Positions 17,501-28,668 are shown, counted from the first letter of the stretch. The stretch: 57,339 bases of DNA from Pseudomonadota bacterium (GCA_030690985.1 JAUYFG010000149.1:1-57339); one strand, 5' to 3'. The notes: generated from the letters alone by a model not told the origin. Numbers and translations are program-made.

Positions 17501-18098
17501 CGCGCGGCTTGCTTCGATCAAGGGGCTGGACGTGGACGCCGGTTTGCGCATGACGCGCGGCAATCCGGAGAAATACGCCGCACTGTTGCATCTGTTCATC
17601 GAGCATCATGAATTCGACCTGGCGCGCCTGCGCGACTGTCTGGCAACCGGCGACCAGGAACAGGCGAGGCGCTTGGCGCACAGCATCAAGGGCGCGTCCG
17701 GAAGCATTGGCGCGAAGGCGCTGAGCGGGCTCGCGACGGAACTCGACGCGGCACTCCGCGAAGACCGCTCGGAACCGGAAATCGAGGCGCGGATCGAGGC
17801 TTTCGTCCAGGCGCAACAGGCGTTCACGTCCGCCGTGCGCGCCATCGTGCCCCCGCGCATGGCCGTCACAAGCAGCGCGCCGGTCGACTGGGCCAGCGTG
17901 CGCGGGCACCTGGATGCGCTCGCCGTTTTGCTCGCCGAGGGCGATGCCCGTGCCCTCACCCTGATGCGTGAAATCGCACCTGATTTGCGCGCCGCTTTGG
18001 CAGACGCGGTGGAGTCCTTGCCGCACCAGGTCGAAATCTTCGATTTCGAGGCCGCTCTGGAAACGCTGCGCGCCGCGCGCGAGCAACTGCCCGACTGA
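14547..18098 (+). CDS. Hybrid sensor histidine kinase (HAMP-PAS-HisKA-HATPase-REC-REC-Hpt)
   Basis: The 1183-residue protein starts at ATG 14547 ([16 protein letters not shown]). Two membrane helices (about 17-37 and 173-195) bound a periplasmic sensor domain of about 135 residues; HAMP (196-248), a coiled coil, a PAS domain (about 300-415), then HisKA with phospho-His464 in [16 protein letters not shown]. The HATPase carries GTGLGLAI-type motifs. Receiver 1 has Asp753 in [11 protein letters not shown], receiver 2 Asp898 in [11 protein letters not shown], and the C-terminal Hpt domain has His1045 in [10 protein letters not shown]. It can run a complete internal phosphorelay and pass phosphate to the HD-GYP regulator. 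The upstream PhnD-like lipoprotein is a likely periplasmic input partner. The gene ends TGA at 18096 overlapping a displaced ATG. Confidence 0.95.
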   Translation: MNPLIRRLRDLSIRRQLILGIVLLHAVLMGLMVAHLVARQSESLDLHSQEDAHGLANMLAVSSTSWVMANDVVGLQELVHSVNREPNVRYAMLVDPDGRVLAHSEPARVGLYLTDARSRLLLGAPARLAVLASDREVIDLAVPVIAAGRLLAWARVGMGREEVAASLSRIRRDGILFTLSGMALGALLAYAIAHGLTRNLRRLVDGVGRVAAGERGFQLTFRRKDEIGRLGDDFNHMLAALEKNETARENAEMQARAAQVELAGLLARADEARESLQAMLEEQKTAEAALRQSDAALRESEFLFRSQFDRGNFGIAITSPEKGWLRINPYLCDLLGYDESELRGMNWAAMTYPDDLAADVAQFEQLLAGEIDAYELDKRFVSKAGEIVYTHLTVSCFRENGQVKFVIASLLDIGERKRAEAAIQQLNAELEQRVSDRTRELVQAKLDAEAANQAKSAFLANMSHEIRTPMNAIVGFTHLLQVASHDPEQRDKLGKIADSARHLLSVINDVLDLSKIEAGKFSLENSDFDLDRLLGGVANLVLEKARAKGLELVIDIAPNLPRWLRGDPTRLTQALLNYAGNAIKFTEAGSITLRAALIEENAADLLLRFEVRDSGIGIPEEAMPRLFRTFEQADSSTTRRYGGTGLGLAITRRLAELMQGKAGVESRQGRGSVFWFTARLGRSAQTAARAPHPRLEGRRVLLADDVAEAREVLSEMLRAMGPRVDAVESGEAALAHLVAADQAGEPYDLVVLDWRMPSLDGVETVRRLQDLPLSHTPERLLVTAYDEPELREAARAAGFQAVLIKPVTPSTLYDNLIPLFDAAVSAKVIDSPAGPRAGVDFSGARLLLCEDNPINQEVALEFLREVGLDADLAENGLVALEMVRQAAGRQPYDLILMDMQMPLMDGLEATRAIRALPGQDKVPILAMTANAFSEDRQRCLEAGMNDHVAKPVDPDALHAALAKWLPRRARVLSTRASSAGSNDFAARLASIKGLDVDAGLRMTRGNPEKYAALLHLFIEHHEFDLARLRDCLATGDQEQARRLAHSIKGASGSIGAKALSGLATELDAALREDRSEPEIEARIEAFVQAQQAFTSAVRAIVPPRMAVTSSAPVDWASVRGHLDALAVLLAEGDARALTLMREIAPDLRAALADAVESLPHQVEIFDFEAALETLRAAREQLPD

Positions 18099-18142
18099 CA
18101 TGGACATCGTTTTCCTGCCGCTGCTTGTCTGGAACAAGAGCC

Positions 18143-18215
18143 GTAGGTTGGGCAAAGCGCAGCGTGCCCAACCAACCGCCGCCATGTTGGGCACGCTGCG
18201 CTTTGCCCAACCTAC
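18143..18215. repeat. Palindromic repeat, family A, between duplicated gene junctions
   Basis: The element lies between two perfect copies of the 17-base junction CTGCCCGACTGACATGG (18087-18103 and 18226-18242). Confidence 0.9.
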
Positions 18216-18274
18216 GATTACTACCCTGCCCGACTGACATGGCCCTCAAGCCTTCACATTTCATGAGCCGATTG

Positions 18275-18353
18275 GTAGCCCGGATGCAGCGAAGGCGGAA
18301 TCCGGGAAACGCGCCACCCACCTTCCCGGATTCCGCCTTCGCTGCATCCGGGC
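18275..18353. repeat. Palindromic repeat, family E
   Basis: Arms gtagcccggatgcagcgaag and cttcgctgcatccgggc with an inner pair ggcggaatccggg / cccggattccgcc. Other copies: 24840-24980 (with a nested insertion) and a half copy at 30660-30691. Confidence 0.9.
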
Positions 18354-18388
18354 ACCCTGTTTGGTTCCGGCTCTGCTGGCGTAGCTGC

Positions 18389-18479
18389 GTAGGATGGGTT
18401 GCGCGCGAGCAAAACCCATCAACTCCACGCACCCGATGCGATGCCATGATGGGTTTCGCTATCGCTCAACCCATCCTAC
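18389..18479. repeat. Palindromic repeat, family B
   Basis: Arms gtaggatgggttgcgcg / cgctcaacccatcctac. Immediately followed by a third copy of the gene junction: GACTGACATGGACATC at 18492-18507, identical to 18093-18108. The second kinase starts inside that copy (ATG 18499). Confidence 0.85.
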
Positions 18480-18498
18480 GTACTACGTACTGACTGAC

Positions 18499-21288
<2,790 letters not shown>

Positions 21289-21412
21289 CGCCGGCATCCC
21301 CGGATCGCGTCCGGGGATGCCGGCCCCCCTGAATCCCACTCGGGCTGCGTGGTTGACCGCTGCGCCCGGTCCTCCCATCCTGTGTTCGACCGATACCTCC
21401 CGCCTGCTTCCC

Positions 21413-22972
21413 GTGAATTTCAATTTTGATAACCGTTTTATCAACGAACTGCCAGGCGATCCCGAAGCGGGGCCGCGCCGGCGCCAGGTCCATGGCGCCT
21501 GTTGGTCGCGGGTGCTGCCGACGCCGGTGGCGGCGCCGCGCCTGTTGGCCTGGTCGCCGGAAGTGGCGGACCTGCTCGATCTCTCCGCTGAAGCGGTGGC
21601 CAGCGCCGAGTTCGCCGAGGTGTTTTCCGGCAACCGCCAGTTGCCGGGCATGCAGCCGTATGCCGCCTGCTATGGCGGCCACCAGTTCGGGAATTGGGCG
21701 GGCCAGTTGGGTGACGGTCGCGCCATCAACCTGGGTGAAGCCATCAACCACGCCGGCCAGCGCTGGGATCTGCAACTCAAGGGGGCCGGCCCGACGCCCT
21801 ATGCGCGCCGCGCCGATGGCCGCGCGGTGCTGCGCTCTTCGATCCGCGAGTTTCTCTGTAGCGAGGCCATGCACCATCTCGGCGTGCCCACCACCCGCGC
21901 GCTGAGCCTGATGGCCACCGGCGAGCCGGTGTTGCGCGACATGATGTACGACGGCAACCCGCGCCATGAGCCGGGTGCCGTGGTGTGCCGGGTGGCGCCT
22001 TCGTTCATCCGCTTCGGCAATTTCGAGATGCCCAGTTCGCGTGGCGACCATGAACTGCTGGCGCGTCTGGTGGATTTCACCATTGCCCGCGACTTCCCGG
22101 AAATCACCGATGGCGACGCCAGGGAAAAGCGCGCGCTCTGGTTCGCCACGGTCTGCGAACGTACCGCGTGCATGGTCGCGCACTGGATGCGGGTGGGCTT
22201 CGTGCATGGCGTGATGAACACCGACAACATGTCCATCCTCGGCCTGACCATCGACTACGGCCCCTATGGCTGGATCGACAACGTCGACCCGGACTGGACC
22301 CCCAACACCACCGACGAGGAGAACCGCCGCTACCGCTTCGGCCAGCAGGCACAGATCGCGCACTGGAACCTGTCCCGCCTGGCCGAGGCGCTGGAGTCGC
22401 TGTTCCCGGCCGCAGAGCCGTTGCAGGCCGGCCTGGATCACTTCGTTCAGGTCTTCAGCGCGGAGCACAGCCGCATGATGGCCGCGAAATTCGGCCTTGC
22501 GGCGCCGCGTGACGGCGATGGCGAGTTGATCGCCGAGGCGCTCGGACTGCTGCAACAAGCCGAAGTGGATATGACCTTGTTCTTCCGTGCCCTGGCGCTG
22601 GTCGAGCCGACCGCGCCGTCCTTGGAGCCGCTGCGTGAGGCGTTCTATCGTGATGACCTGATGCGTCGGCACGAGGCCGCTTTTCACTCATGGCTGGCGC
22701 GTTTCGGCGCACGTATAAGGGCCGCCGGCGAGCCGCTGGAAGCTCGGCGCGACCGCATGAATGCCGTCAACCCGCGCTATGTGCTGCGCAACTATCTGGC
22801 CCAGGAAGCCATCAACCAGGCCGAACAGGGCGACCTTTCCCGCGTACACGAGTTGCTGGAGGTCATGCGCAGGCCTTACGACGAGCAACCCGAATACGCG
22901 CGCCATGCCGGAAAACGCCCGGACTGGGCGCGCAACCAGCCGGGATGCTCGATGCTTTCGTGTAGTTCGTAA
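21413..22972 (+). CDS. selO: SelO-family protein adenylyltransferase
   Basis: The product is 519 residues from GTG 21413 ([20 protein letters not shown]); an upstream frame to 21317 adds unlikely sequence, and no clear ribosome-binding site is seen. SelO (YdiU) is a pseudokinase-fold enzyme that transfers AMP to Ser, Thr or Tyr of target proteins. Family landmarks are present: [19 protein letters not shown], the ATP-binding [29 protein letters not shown], and [23 protein letters not shown] with the catalytic Asp residues. The C-terminus ends GCSMLSCSS, matching the redox-active Cys (or Sec in eukaryotes) tail. The length is usual. It is convergent with nnrD, 52 bases apart. Roles known for the family are in oxidative stress; targets here are unknown. 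Confidence 0.95.
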   Translation: MNFNFDNRFINELPGDPEAGPRRRQVHGACWSRVLPTPVAAPRLLAWSPEVADLLDLSAEAVASAEFAEVFSGNRQLPGMQPYAACYGGHQFGNWAGQLGDGRAINLGEAINHAGQRWDLQLKGAGPTPYARRADGRAVLRSSIREFLCSEAMHHLGVPTTRALSLMATGEPVLRDMMYDGNPRHEPGAVVCRVAPSFIRFGNFEMPSSRGDHELLARLVDFTIARDFPEITDGDAREKRALWFATVCERTACMVAHWMRVGFVHGVMNTDNMSILGLTIDYGPYGWIDNVDPDWTPNTTDEENRRYRFGQQAQIAHWNLSRLAEALESLFPAAEPLQAGLDHFVQVFSAEHSRMMAAKFGLAAPRDGDGELIAEALGLLQQAEVDMTLFFRALALVEPTAPSLEPLREAFYRDDLMRRHEAAFHSWLARFGARIRAAGEPLEARRDRMNAVNPRYVLRNYLAQEAINQAEQGDLSRVHELLEVMRRPYDEQPEYARHAGKRPDWARNQPGCSMLSCSS

Positions 22973-23024
22973 CGCGCGCCATGGTGCGCCGGCATCCTTG
23001 CCGGAGACCTTTGCCGATCCGTAC

Positions 23025-23855
23025 TCAGATCGAATTGAGCAGCTTTCTTGCCACCGGCAACAATTCCGAGGCTATCAGGCCTCGTGGCCCCAGGCCTTCC
23101 TCCACCGCCAGATCGGCGGCCGCGCCATGGAGCCAGACGCCGACCACGGCCGCCGCTTCCGCCGTCATACCCTGGACGACCAGCGCGGCAATGATGCCGG
23201 CCAGTACGTCGCCCATGCCCGGCGCGGCCATCCCGGGGTTGCCACTGGTGTTGCACCAGACTTCGCCATCGGGTGCCTTGACCAGCGTGCCGGCCCCTTT
23301 CAGAACGGCCACCGCGCGAAAGCTTTCGCTCAGCCGCACCACGCTGCCGAGGCGGTCAAGCTGCACGGCCTGGCTGCTCATACCCAACAAGCGCCCGGCT
23401 TCACCGGGGTGAGGCGTCAGCACGGTGGGGGCGGTGCGGGTACGTACCTGTTCGCGCAGCGCGGGATCGGCGGCGATCAGATTGAGCGCGTCGGCATCCA
23501 GCAGCAGCGGTTGATCCACGGCCACGACCGCCAGCAACGCCGCATGCGCGGCGGCGGATTGCCCCAGCCCCGGCCCCGCCACCCGGCAGGCCGGATGCGG
23601 CAGGAGCGGCAGGGTGTCGGGGTGGGTGACCATCAATTCGGGTACGGCCGGGTCCAGGCCGATGCGCGTGTCGAGCACCCCCGCATAGACCCGCCCCGCG
23701 CCGCAGAACAAAGCCGCGCGCGCCGCCAGCAGCGCCGCTCCAGCCATTCCGGGAGCACCGCCGATGACCGCAACCGCACCGTAATCACCCTTGTTGCAAT
23801 CGACCGGACGTGGCAATAGCCGTGCGGGGAGCGTGTTCAACCGTATGTCATGCAT
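23025..23855 (-). CDS. nnrD: ADP-dependent NAD(P)H-hydrate dehydratase
   Basis: The 276-residue protein is the stand-alone dehydratase domain (YjeF C-terminal, carbohydrate-kinase fold) that repairs hydrated NADH and NADPH. Landmarks: HKGDYG-like CNKGDYGAVAVIGGAPGMAGAALLAARAAL near 20-50, DADALNLIA near 121-129, TPHPGEAGRLLGM near 146-158, VLKGAGTLVKAPDG near 186-199, and the catalytic NPGMAAPGMGDVLAGIIAAL near 208-227. The epimerase (NnrE) domain is absent, so the epimerase must be encoded elsewhere. The gene is divergent from the small Cys-containing gene at 23917, with only about 60 bases between the starts. Confidence 0.95.
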   Translation of the reverse strand: MHDIRLNTLPARLLPRPVDCNKGDYGAVAVIGGAPGMAGAALLAARAALFCGAGRVYAGVLDTRIGLDPAVPELMVTHPDTLPLLPHPACRVAGPGLGQSAAAHAALLAVVAVDQPLLLDADALNLIAADPALREQVRTRTAPTVLTPHPGEAGRLLGMSSQAVQLDRLGSVVRLSESFRAVAVLKGAGTLVKAPDGEVWCNTSGNPGMAAPGMGDVLAGIIAALVVQGMTAEAAAVVGVWLHGAAADLAVEEGLGPRGLIASELLPVARKLLNSI

Positions 23856-23916
23856 GGTTTTGTTTTCTCGTCATGGGGCTATAAGAACCATTACAACCCG
23901 TATAAAGGAGACTGTC

Positions 23917-24120
23917 ATGGAAGCGCCCATTACCACTGCCGGCGGCAAGTTGCTGCCTTGCGATATGGATGATGCCTGTTCCACCCTGGATTGCGATGCC
24001 GTTATGGATGATTACGCGGATGTCCTGCTGGCCAGCCCGGAAGGCGAGGGGTTCCTGGCGCATTACTGCGGCAAGCAATATTTGCAGCGGGGTGAGATCG
24101 ACAAGGGTGATGAGGGGTAA
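23917..24120 (+). CDS. Small acidic Cys-containing protein, unknown
   Basis: The 67-residue protein has an excellent ribosome-binding site (AAAGGAG before ATG 23917). It is acidic and contains four Cys (LPCDMDDACSTLDCD and AHYCGKQYL), enough for a metal site or redox role. There is no signal peptide or membrane segment. It is followed by a strong intrinsic terminator at 24149-24181, so it is a defined single-gene transcript. No family was recognised. Confidence 0.65.
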   Translation: MEAPITTAGGKLLPCDMDDACSTLDCDAVMDDYADVLLASPEGEGFLAHYCGKQYLQRGEIDKGDEG

Positions 24121-24148
24121 AGTTTCGCCCCTCTCTGGTTGATGAACA

Positions 24149-24181
24149 TGCCGGCTGATGTGGACAGCCGGCATTTTTTTT
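24149..24181 (+). terminator. Intrinsic terminator
   Basis: Perfect 10-bp stem atgccggctg / cagccggcat with a 7-base loop, followed by seven T. It terminates the small gene 23917-24120. It ends only 10 bases before the response-regulator ATG at 24192, so that gene either reads through or has an internal start. Confidence 0.9.
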
Positions 24182-24191
24182 GGTGGAAGAA

Positions 24192-24590
24192 ATGGACGAG
24201 AAAGACAAACAACGGGTGCTGGTGGTGGACGACGACACCCTCATGCGCGAAGTGCTCAAGGCGATCCTGCGCAGCGAAGGTTTTGCCGTGGCGGGGGAGG
24301 CCAAGGATGGCCAGGCCGGCCTCGCCCAGGTGGAACGCCTGCGCCCGGATGCCGTCTGCCTGGACGTCAACATGCCGGGCATTTCCGGCCTGGATACTCT
24401 GAAAATCCTGCGCGATAAATTTCCCGAAGTGCGCGTGGTGATGATCACCGGCGATGCCAGCATGGCCACGGTGCGCGAGGCGGTGAGCTTCGGCGCGGTG
24501 GGTTACATCATCAAACCCTTCAACGCCAGCCGCGTCGCCGATGCTCTGAAAACCGCGCTCAATCCATCGAGTGATTCGATTTTTTCCTGA
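24192..24590 (+). CDS. CheY-like single-domain response regulator
   Basis: The 132-residue product is one receiver domain: DDD near 13-15 (VLVVDDDTLMREV), phospho-Asp58 region in AVCLDVNMPGISGLD, Thr in MITGDAS, and Lys in YIIKPFNAS. There is no output domain, so it works by protein-protein contact or as a phosphate relay. ATG 24192 follows GGAAG by two bases, and a TTG 12 bases upstream is possible. No kinase gene is adjacent; the hybrid kinases at 14.5-21.3 kb are candidate partners by proximity only. Confidence 0.9.
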   Translation: MDEKDKQRVLVVDDDTLMREVLKAILRSEGFAVAGEAKDGQAGLAQVERLRPDAVCLDVNMPGISGLDTLKILRDKFPEVRVVMITGDASMATVREAVSFGAVGYIIKPFNASRVADALKTALNPSSDSIFS

Positions 24591-24663
24591 GCCTTGCAGG
24601 TTGGGAAAACGCACGGTGGTGCTGATGCGGATACCTTACGGAAGGCTCTATCGCGTTGGCTGG

Positions 24664-24709
24664 TGATGAAGCCCCAAGCCAAAGAAACCCTACGGAATCG
24701 ATCGGTTAT
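24664..24709 (-). repeat. Nested small element, copy 3 (46 nt)
   Basis: Minus-strand reading begins ATAACC, contains a potential AACC/GGTT stem, and ends TTGGGGCTTCATCA. Its tail matches those of the elements at 24858-24919 and 33149-33210. It lies in the repeat-filled gap 24591-24915. Confidence 0.5.
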
Positions 24710-24733
24710 CCGCTAGATTCCGCAGTTGACCTC

Positions 24734-24804
24734 GTCGTAGGAGCGGGCTTGCCCGCGATAGCGCTACGACTCCGCTGTATCGCGGGCAAGCCCGCTCCTA
24801 CGAC
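24734..24804. repeat. Palindromic repeat, family H (REP-like)
   Basis: cgtcgtaggagcgggcttgc and its reverse complement flank a short loop; the arms start with GTAG as in classical REP elements. A related pair is at 50874-50963. The surrounding gap 24591-24915 has no gene. Confidence 0.9.
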
Positions 24805-24839
24805 GACCTCGCGGAGTTACCCCGAAGGGTGAACAGCGG

Positions 24840-24980
24840 GTAGCCCGGATGCAGCGCATAAGCAGGGACTTGGCCGCCGTCTTTTGGCGGCTTAGTCCTT
24901 CGCTTAGGGGCTTCATCAGCGGAATCCGGGGATGTTTGCGCACACCTCCCCGGATTCCGCTATCGCTGCATCCGGGCTAC
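24840..24980. repeat. Palindromic repeat, family E, interrupted by a nested element
   Basis: Arms gtagcccggatgcagcg / cgctgcatccgggctac. Where other copies have 'gcagcgaaggcggaatcc', this one has the 62-nt element 24858-24919 in place of 'aagg'. Its right arm overlaps the 3' end of the GIY-YIG gene. Confidence 0.9.
24858..24919 (+). repeat. Nested small structured element, copy 1 (62 nt)
   Basis: Layout: ATAA head; stem AAGC/GCTT; stem GGACT/AGTCC; stem CCGCC/GGCGG with loop gtctttt-like; tail AGGGGCTTCATCAG. The copy at 33149-33210 has the same lengths with compensating changes in each stem. It supplies the TGA stop (24916-24918, minus strand) of the GIY-YIG gene. Confidence 0.7.
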
Positions 24981-25224
24981 GGGTTAGCGCCAGTTTCGCG
25001 CTTCGGGTCAGCCGCTTGATCGCCGCCTCGCGCCGATAGGCTTCCGCTTTATCGGCGGCGAGTTCCTGGTAGGCCAGCGCCACCGGCCGCCGCGCGCGGG
25101 TGTAGCGCGCCCCCCGTTTGCCGCCTGCGTTGTGTTCTTGCAGACGGCGTTCGGGGTCGGTGGTTACGCCGGTGTAGAGCGTGTCGTCGGCGCAGCGCAG
25201 GAGGTAGACGAACCAGGTCGGCAA
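24916..25224 (-). CDS. GIY-YIG nuclease-domain protein with repeat-derived C-terminus
   Basis: The 102-residue product belongs to the short UPF0213/YhbQ-like GIY-YIG group: [29 protein letters not shown] (GIY-YIG core), [16 protein letters not shown], and [19 protein letters not shown]. It may act on DNA; family members are poorly characterised. The start appears to be TTG 25224, nine bases after the EF-G-like stop on the same strand. The last about 20 residues ([12 protein letters not shown]...IPGFR) are translated family E palindrome, and the stop codon comes from the nested element. The native C-terminus was therefore replaced by repeat sequence; the catalytic part is intact. Confidence 0.8.
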   Translation of the reverse strand: MPTWFVYLLRCADDTLYTGVTTDPERRLQEHNAGGKRGARYTRARRPVALAYQELAADKAEAYRREAAIKRLTRSAKLALTRSPDAAIAESGEVCANIPGFR

Positions 25225-25233
25225 GGGGTGTTG

Positions 25234-27285
25234 CTACTCGTCCTGCGGCACCGGTTTGAAGGCGGCGGCCAGTAGCTGTTGCACGTTGGGCGGCACCTGT
25301 TCGTGGTGGCTGAATTCCAGGCTGTAGGAGCCCTTACCACCGGTGAGCGCTTTCAGCCGCGATTGCAGGTTTTCCAGCTCGGCCAGGGGCGCCTGGCCAC
25401 TGACGACGAGCATGCCGCCGCGCCCGCTCTCGTGGCCGGTGATCTGGCCACGGCGCGCGGAAAAGTCGCCGCTGACGTCGCCGATGGCCGCTTCGGGCGT
25501 GGTCAGTTCGACCTGGACGATGGGCTCCAGCACCACCGGGCGAGCCTGCTCGGCGGCGGCCTGGAAGGCCTTCTTGCCGGCGCTGACGAAGGCGATTTCC
25601 TTGCCGTCTACCGCGTGGCTCTTGCCGTCGTAGACGATGACGCGCACATCCTGCATCGGGAAGCCGGCGACGATGCCCAGTTCCATGGCCTGGCGCACGC
25701 CTTTTTCCACGGCGGCGATGAACGGGCCGGGGATGGCGCCGCCTTTCACGGCATCGACGTATTCGAAGCCGGCGCCGCGCTCCAATGGTTCGATGCGCAG
25801 ATAGACCTCGCCGAACTGGCCGGCGCCGCCGGTCTGCTTCTTGTGCCGGTAGTGGCCTTCCGCCTTCTGGGTGATGGTTTCGCGGTAGGGAATGGTGGGC
25901 GTGTGGGTTTCCACGTCCAGACGGAACTGTTCGCGCATCTTTTCCAGCACGTATTTCAGGTGCGACTCACCTTGGCCACGAATCACGGCTTCGTGCGTGG
26001 TGGGGTCGTGGTCGACGTGCAGGCCGGGGTCTTCCGCTTGCAGGCGGTGCAGGATGTCGGAGAGCTTGTCGACTTCGTTCTGCTTTTTCGGTCGCACCGC
26101 CAGGCCGTAGACGGCATGCGGGAAGTCCAGCGGCTGCATGTGGATGTGGTCATCTTCCGGGGCGTCGTGCAGCACGGCATCGAAGCCGAGATCGTCGATC
26201 TTGGCCACCGCGCAGAGGTCGCCGGGTATGCAGGTTTTGACTTCTTCCAGTTGCTTGCCCTGGAGGCGGTACAGGTGGCTGACCTTGAACGGCTTGCGCG
26301 ATTCACCGATATAGAGCTGTGAATCCGGCGTGACGGTGCCCTGATGCACCCGAAATACGGCGGTCTTGCCGACATAGGGGTCGATTTCCACCTTGAATAC
26401 ATGGGCGAGCACATGTTTGTCCGGGTCCGGCACGGCGCGCAGGGGAACCGCCGCCTCGCCTTCGCCCTGCACGAACAGCGGCGGGTTGCCCTCACTGGGG
26501 TTGGGCAGCAGTTTGGCGATCACGTCGAGCAACTCGGAAATGCCGGCGCCGGTGCTGGCGGAAACGAAACACACCGGCACCAGATGGTTTTCACGCAGGG
26601 CTTTTTCAAACGGGGCGTGCAGTTGGGCCGAGGCGACCTCGCCCTGTTCCAGGTAGATATTCATCAGGTCCTCGTCGACTTCCACGACCTGGTCGACCAG
26701 GGCGCTGTGGGCGTCCGCGACGGAGGAGAAATCAGACTCGCCGCCGGGGTTGAAGAAGCAATCGGTGACGCGCGTGCCGCCGCCGGCCGGCAGGTTGATC
26801 GGCAGGCACTCGCGGCCGAAGGCAGTCTGGATTTCGGCCAGGAGTGTTTGCAACTGAGCGGGCAGATCGTCTTCGAAAGCGTCGATCTTGTTGATCACGA
26901 TCATGCGGCACAGCTTGCGCGTCTGCGCCCAATGCATCATGCGGTGAGCGGTGAGTTCCAGGCCCTTCTTCGGGTCGATCACCACCACGGCGGTTTCGAT
27001 GGCATCCAGGGCGCACATGGCCTGGCCCATGAAGTCGGGGTAGCCGGGGGTGTCGAGCAGATTGATGCGGGTGCCCTGATGATCGAGATGGGCAACCGCG
27101 ACCTTGATCGAGTGCTGGTGGGTTTTCTCCAGTGGGTCGTAGTCGCAGACCGTGTTGCCACGCGCCACGGAACCGGCTGCGGGAATGGCGCCGGCGGCGG
27201 CGAGCAGGGCTTCGATCAGGCTGGTCTTGCCGGCGCCGCCGTGGCCGACCAGTGCGAGAGTGCGGATGTCTTGGGATGTGGTCAT
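25234..27285 (-). CDS. Elongation-factor-G-like GTPase
   Basis: The 683-residue protein has the five-domain EF-G layout. GTPase motifs: G1 GHGGAGKTSL (14-23), G3 DTPGYPDF near 76-83, G4 NKID near 130-133. Domain II, III (QAEDPGLHVDHD), IV (HYRHKKQTGGAGQFGEVYLRIEP) and V (LEPIVQVELTTPEAAIGDVSGDFSARRGQI) are all recognisable. The G1 motif differs from AHIDAGKT of housekeeping EF-G and the RGITI switch I is absent, so this is an EF-G-like paralogue whose translational role is uncertain. It is not near rps or tuf genes, which supports a non-canonical role. Confidence 0.9.
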   Translation of the reverse strand: MTTSQDIRTLALVGHGGAGKTSLIEALLAAAGAIPAAGSVARGNTVCDYDPLEKTHQHSIKVAVAHLDHQGTRINLLDTPGYPDFMGQAMCALDAIETAVVVIDPKKGLELTAHRMMHWAQTRKLCRMIVINKIDAFEDDLPAQLQTLLAEIQTAFGRECLPINLPAGGGTRVTDCFFNPGGESDFSSVADAHSALVDQVVEVDEDLMNIYLEQGEVASAQLHAPFEKALRENHLVPVCFVSASTGAGISELLDVIAKLLPNPSEGNPPLFVQGEGEAAVPLRAVPDPDKHVLAHVFKVEIDPYVGKTAVFRVHQGTVTPDSQLYIGESRKPFKVSHLYRLQGKQLEEVKTCIPGDLCAVAKIDDLGFDAVLHDAPEDDHIHMQPLDFPHAVYGLAVRPKKQNEVDKLSDILHRLQAEDPGLHVDHDPTTHEAVIRGQGESHLKYVLEKMREQFRLDVETHTPTIPYRETITQKAEGHYRHKKQTGGAGQFGEVYLRIEPLERGAGFEYVDAVKGGAIPGPFIAAVEKGVRQAMELGIVAGFPMQDVRVIVYDGKSHAVDGKEIAFVSAGKKAFQAAAEQARPVVLEPIVQVELTTPEAAIGDVSGDFSARRGQITGHESGRGGMLVVSGQAPLAELENLQSRLKALTGGKGSYSLEFSHHEQVPPNVQQLLAAAFKPVPQDE

Positions 27286-27319
27286 GATGGTTTTCTAGTG
27301 AAGGGATGTTGCAAAAGAA

Positions 27320-28087
27320 TCAGGTGGCTGCGATGAGCAATTCGCCACGATTGGTGATGAGATCCCAGACCTGGGGCGCGACCTGTTTGATGCTGGGCAG
27401 AACCTCGTCCGCCGAGGTGATGCAGGGCACCCGCAGTCCGTGATATTCGACATCCGGCCCGATCCGCCGGAACACCACACCAAAACGGCCGAGCAGTCGC
27501 AGCAGCGCCGGTTCCAGGACCGCGTAGCAATGGCTGATGCCGTGCGCGTGAGCCATGCGCATGACGGCGGCGAACAGGCCGAGCGAAATATGCGGCAGCA
27601 CGCGGCGCTCGTCGCCGTCGAAATACATCTCGATGTCGGCAGCCACGCCGGCGAGACTCCCGACCTCACCGAGACGCCGCTTGAAGACCTTGGAGACGGC
27701 GAAACGCGATATTTCACCGAGACGCGAGCGGACCGATAAATCCTGCACAGGATCGTCCAGATCGCAATGCACTTCGATGGGGTAGGGCGCGCGACTCGTA
27801 GGCAGGATCAGCCGCACGGTGGCGGCATAGACTCCGGTACGGCGGTGGCGGAGCAGGTAGTGGTCGGAGCGGACATCGAACTCATCCTCTTCCAGATGGA
27901 TCAGGTGGCCTGATGTATCGACACCACGGGTGCAATCCGCCTCGGTCTCGAACCCGGTTTCCAGTACGTAGACCTGATAGCGCAATTGAAATACCTGAGC
28001 CCGCAATTCATCCGTGTCGGCATGAACCAGTTCGAAGTATTGGTTGAAGGTGGAGAGCAGGTCTTGCTGCATGGATGCGTTGTTCAT
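27320..28087 (-). CDS. PEP-CTERM/exosortase-associated acyltransferase
   Basis: The 255-residue protein resembles the GNAT/autoinducer-synthase-like acyltransferases of exosortase systems: STFNQYFELVHADTDELRAQVFQLRYQVYVLETGFE near 11-47, HYLLRHRRTGVYAATVRLILP near 76-96, and RSRLGEISRFAVSKVFKRR near 120-138. The latter resembles the GEISRLAV block of the family. Its substrate is unknown; the family accompanies exosortase and PEP-CTERM surface-protein genes, none of which lie in this window. The ATG at 28087 lies in ATGA that also ends the IS4-type remnant upstream, so an insertion has removed the native upstream region. No ribosome-binding site is evident. Confidence 0.8.
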   Translation of the reverse strand: MNNASMQQDLLSTFNQYFELVHADTDELRAQVFQLRYQVYVLETGFETEADCTRGVDTSGHLIHLEEDEFDVRSDHYLLRHRRTGVYAATVRLILPTSRAPYPIEVHCDLDDPVQDLSVRSRLGEISRFAVSKVFKRRLGEVGSLAGVAADIEMYFDGDERRVLPHISLGLFAAVMRMAHAHGISHCYAVLEPALLRLLGRFGVVFRRIGPDVEYHGLRVPCITSADEVLPSIKQVAPQVWDLITNRGELLIAAT

Positions 28088-28385
28088 GCTGTCTGGCTGG
28101 CTGTCCCGTCAGGGTAACGAAGCGGATGGAGAAGGTAAACATTGTTGACATCGCCCGGGAAGGCTTGCTGTATGGGCATCTTCTCGAAAAGGGTGAGCGA
28201 CAACATCTGTAGCGATGGGTAGATGTCACACAGGACATAGACCGACACCGCGATCCAGATTTGCGTCTTGACCGCATTCTCCGACGTACCGAAAAACCAT
28301 TTGATCCGAAGATGCTGCTTGATCCATTTGAAGAAGCGTTCCACCTGCGGGCTGACGCCACGGCAAATTTGTTCTAACGCTAACC
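28084..28385 (-). pseudogene. IS4-family transposase, 3' fragment
   Basis: Minus-strand reading LALEQICRGVSPQVERFF then KWIKQHLRIKWFFGTSENA and VKTQIWIAVSVYVL matches the C-terminal Y(2)R-K-E region of IS4-type transposases. The N-terminal two thirds is missing. It ends in TGA overlapping the acyltransferase ATG. It is different from the transposase at 1-815. Confidence 0.8.
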
Positions 28386-28396
28386 CATTGAATTAC

Positions 28397-28523
28397 CGTC
28401 ATTCCCGCCCCCGATCGTGGTCGAGGGCAGGCTGCGGCGGGAAACCAGTGCGTTCATCAAATCGGTTTTTCAAAGGCCTGATTAGACGGTGGAAACTGGA
28501 TTCCCGCCTGCGCGGGAATGACG
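28397..28523. repeat. Inverted repeat, CGTCATTCCCGC family
   Basis: cgtcattcccgc at the left and gcgggaatgacg at the right enclose gccctcgacc-type and gggaa-rich sequence. This is a widespread proteobacterial dispersed repeat. It lies between the IS remnant and the duplicated pemK/lpd tail. Confidence 0.75.
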
Positions 28524-28608
28524 GCTGAAGGTCAGAACAAATTTGCCCTGACTCGTATGGCAGACATACTACCTGTAGCGTCTTTGGGTGTTAACCGGAT
28601 AAGCACGG

Positions 28609-28668
28609 AATGAAGATGCCCTTGTCGCTGCCAATCGTGCGCTGGCTGTCTGGATTGGAATTGCTTGA
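28609..28668 (+). pseudogene. pemK toxin 3' remnant (duplicate)
   Basis: The 20 codons read NEDALVAANRALAVWIGIA and stop, almost identical to the C-terminus of PemK at 31329-31655 (NEDALVSVNRALAVWIGIA). It is the left end of a 468-base duplicated block (28608-29075) homologous to 31595-32056. Confidence 0.85.

Noticed and set aside
24858-24919. Hammerhead ribozyme, because the reverse strand begins CTGATGA
   Set aside because: The required GAAA segment and three-way junction are not present in the full copies.
24840-24980. CRISPR-like array
   Set aside because: Repeats are palindromic, irregularly spaced and of different families; no constant-length spacers or cas genes.
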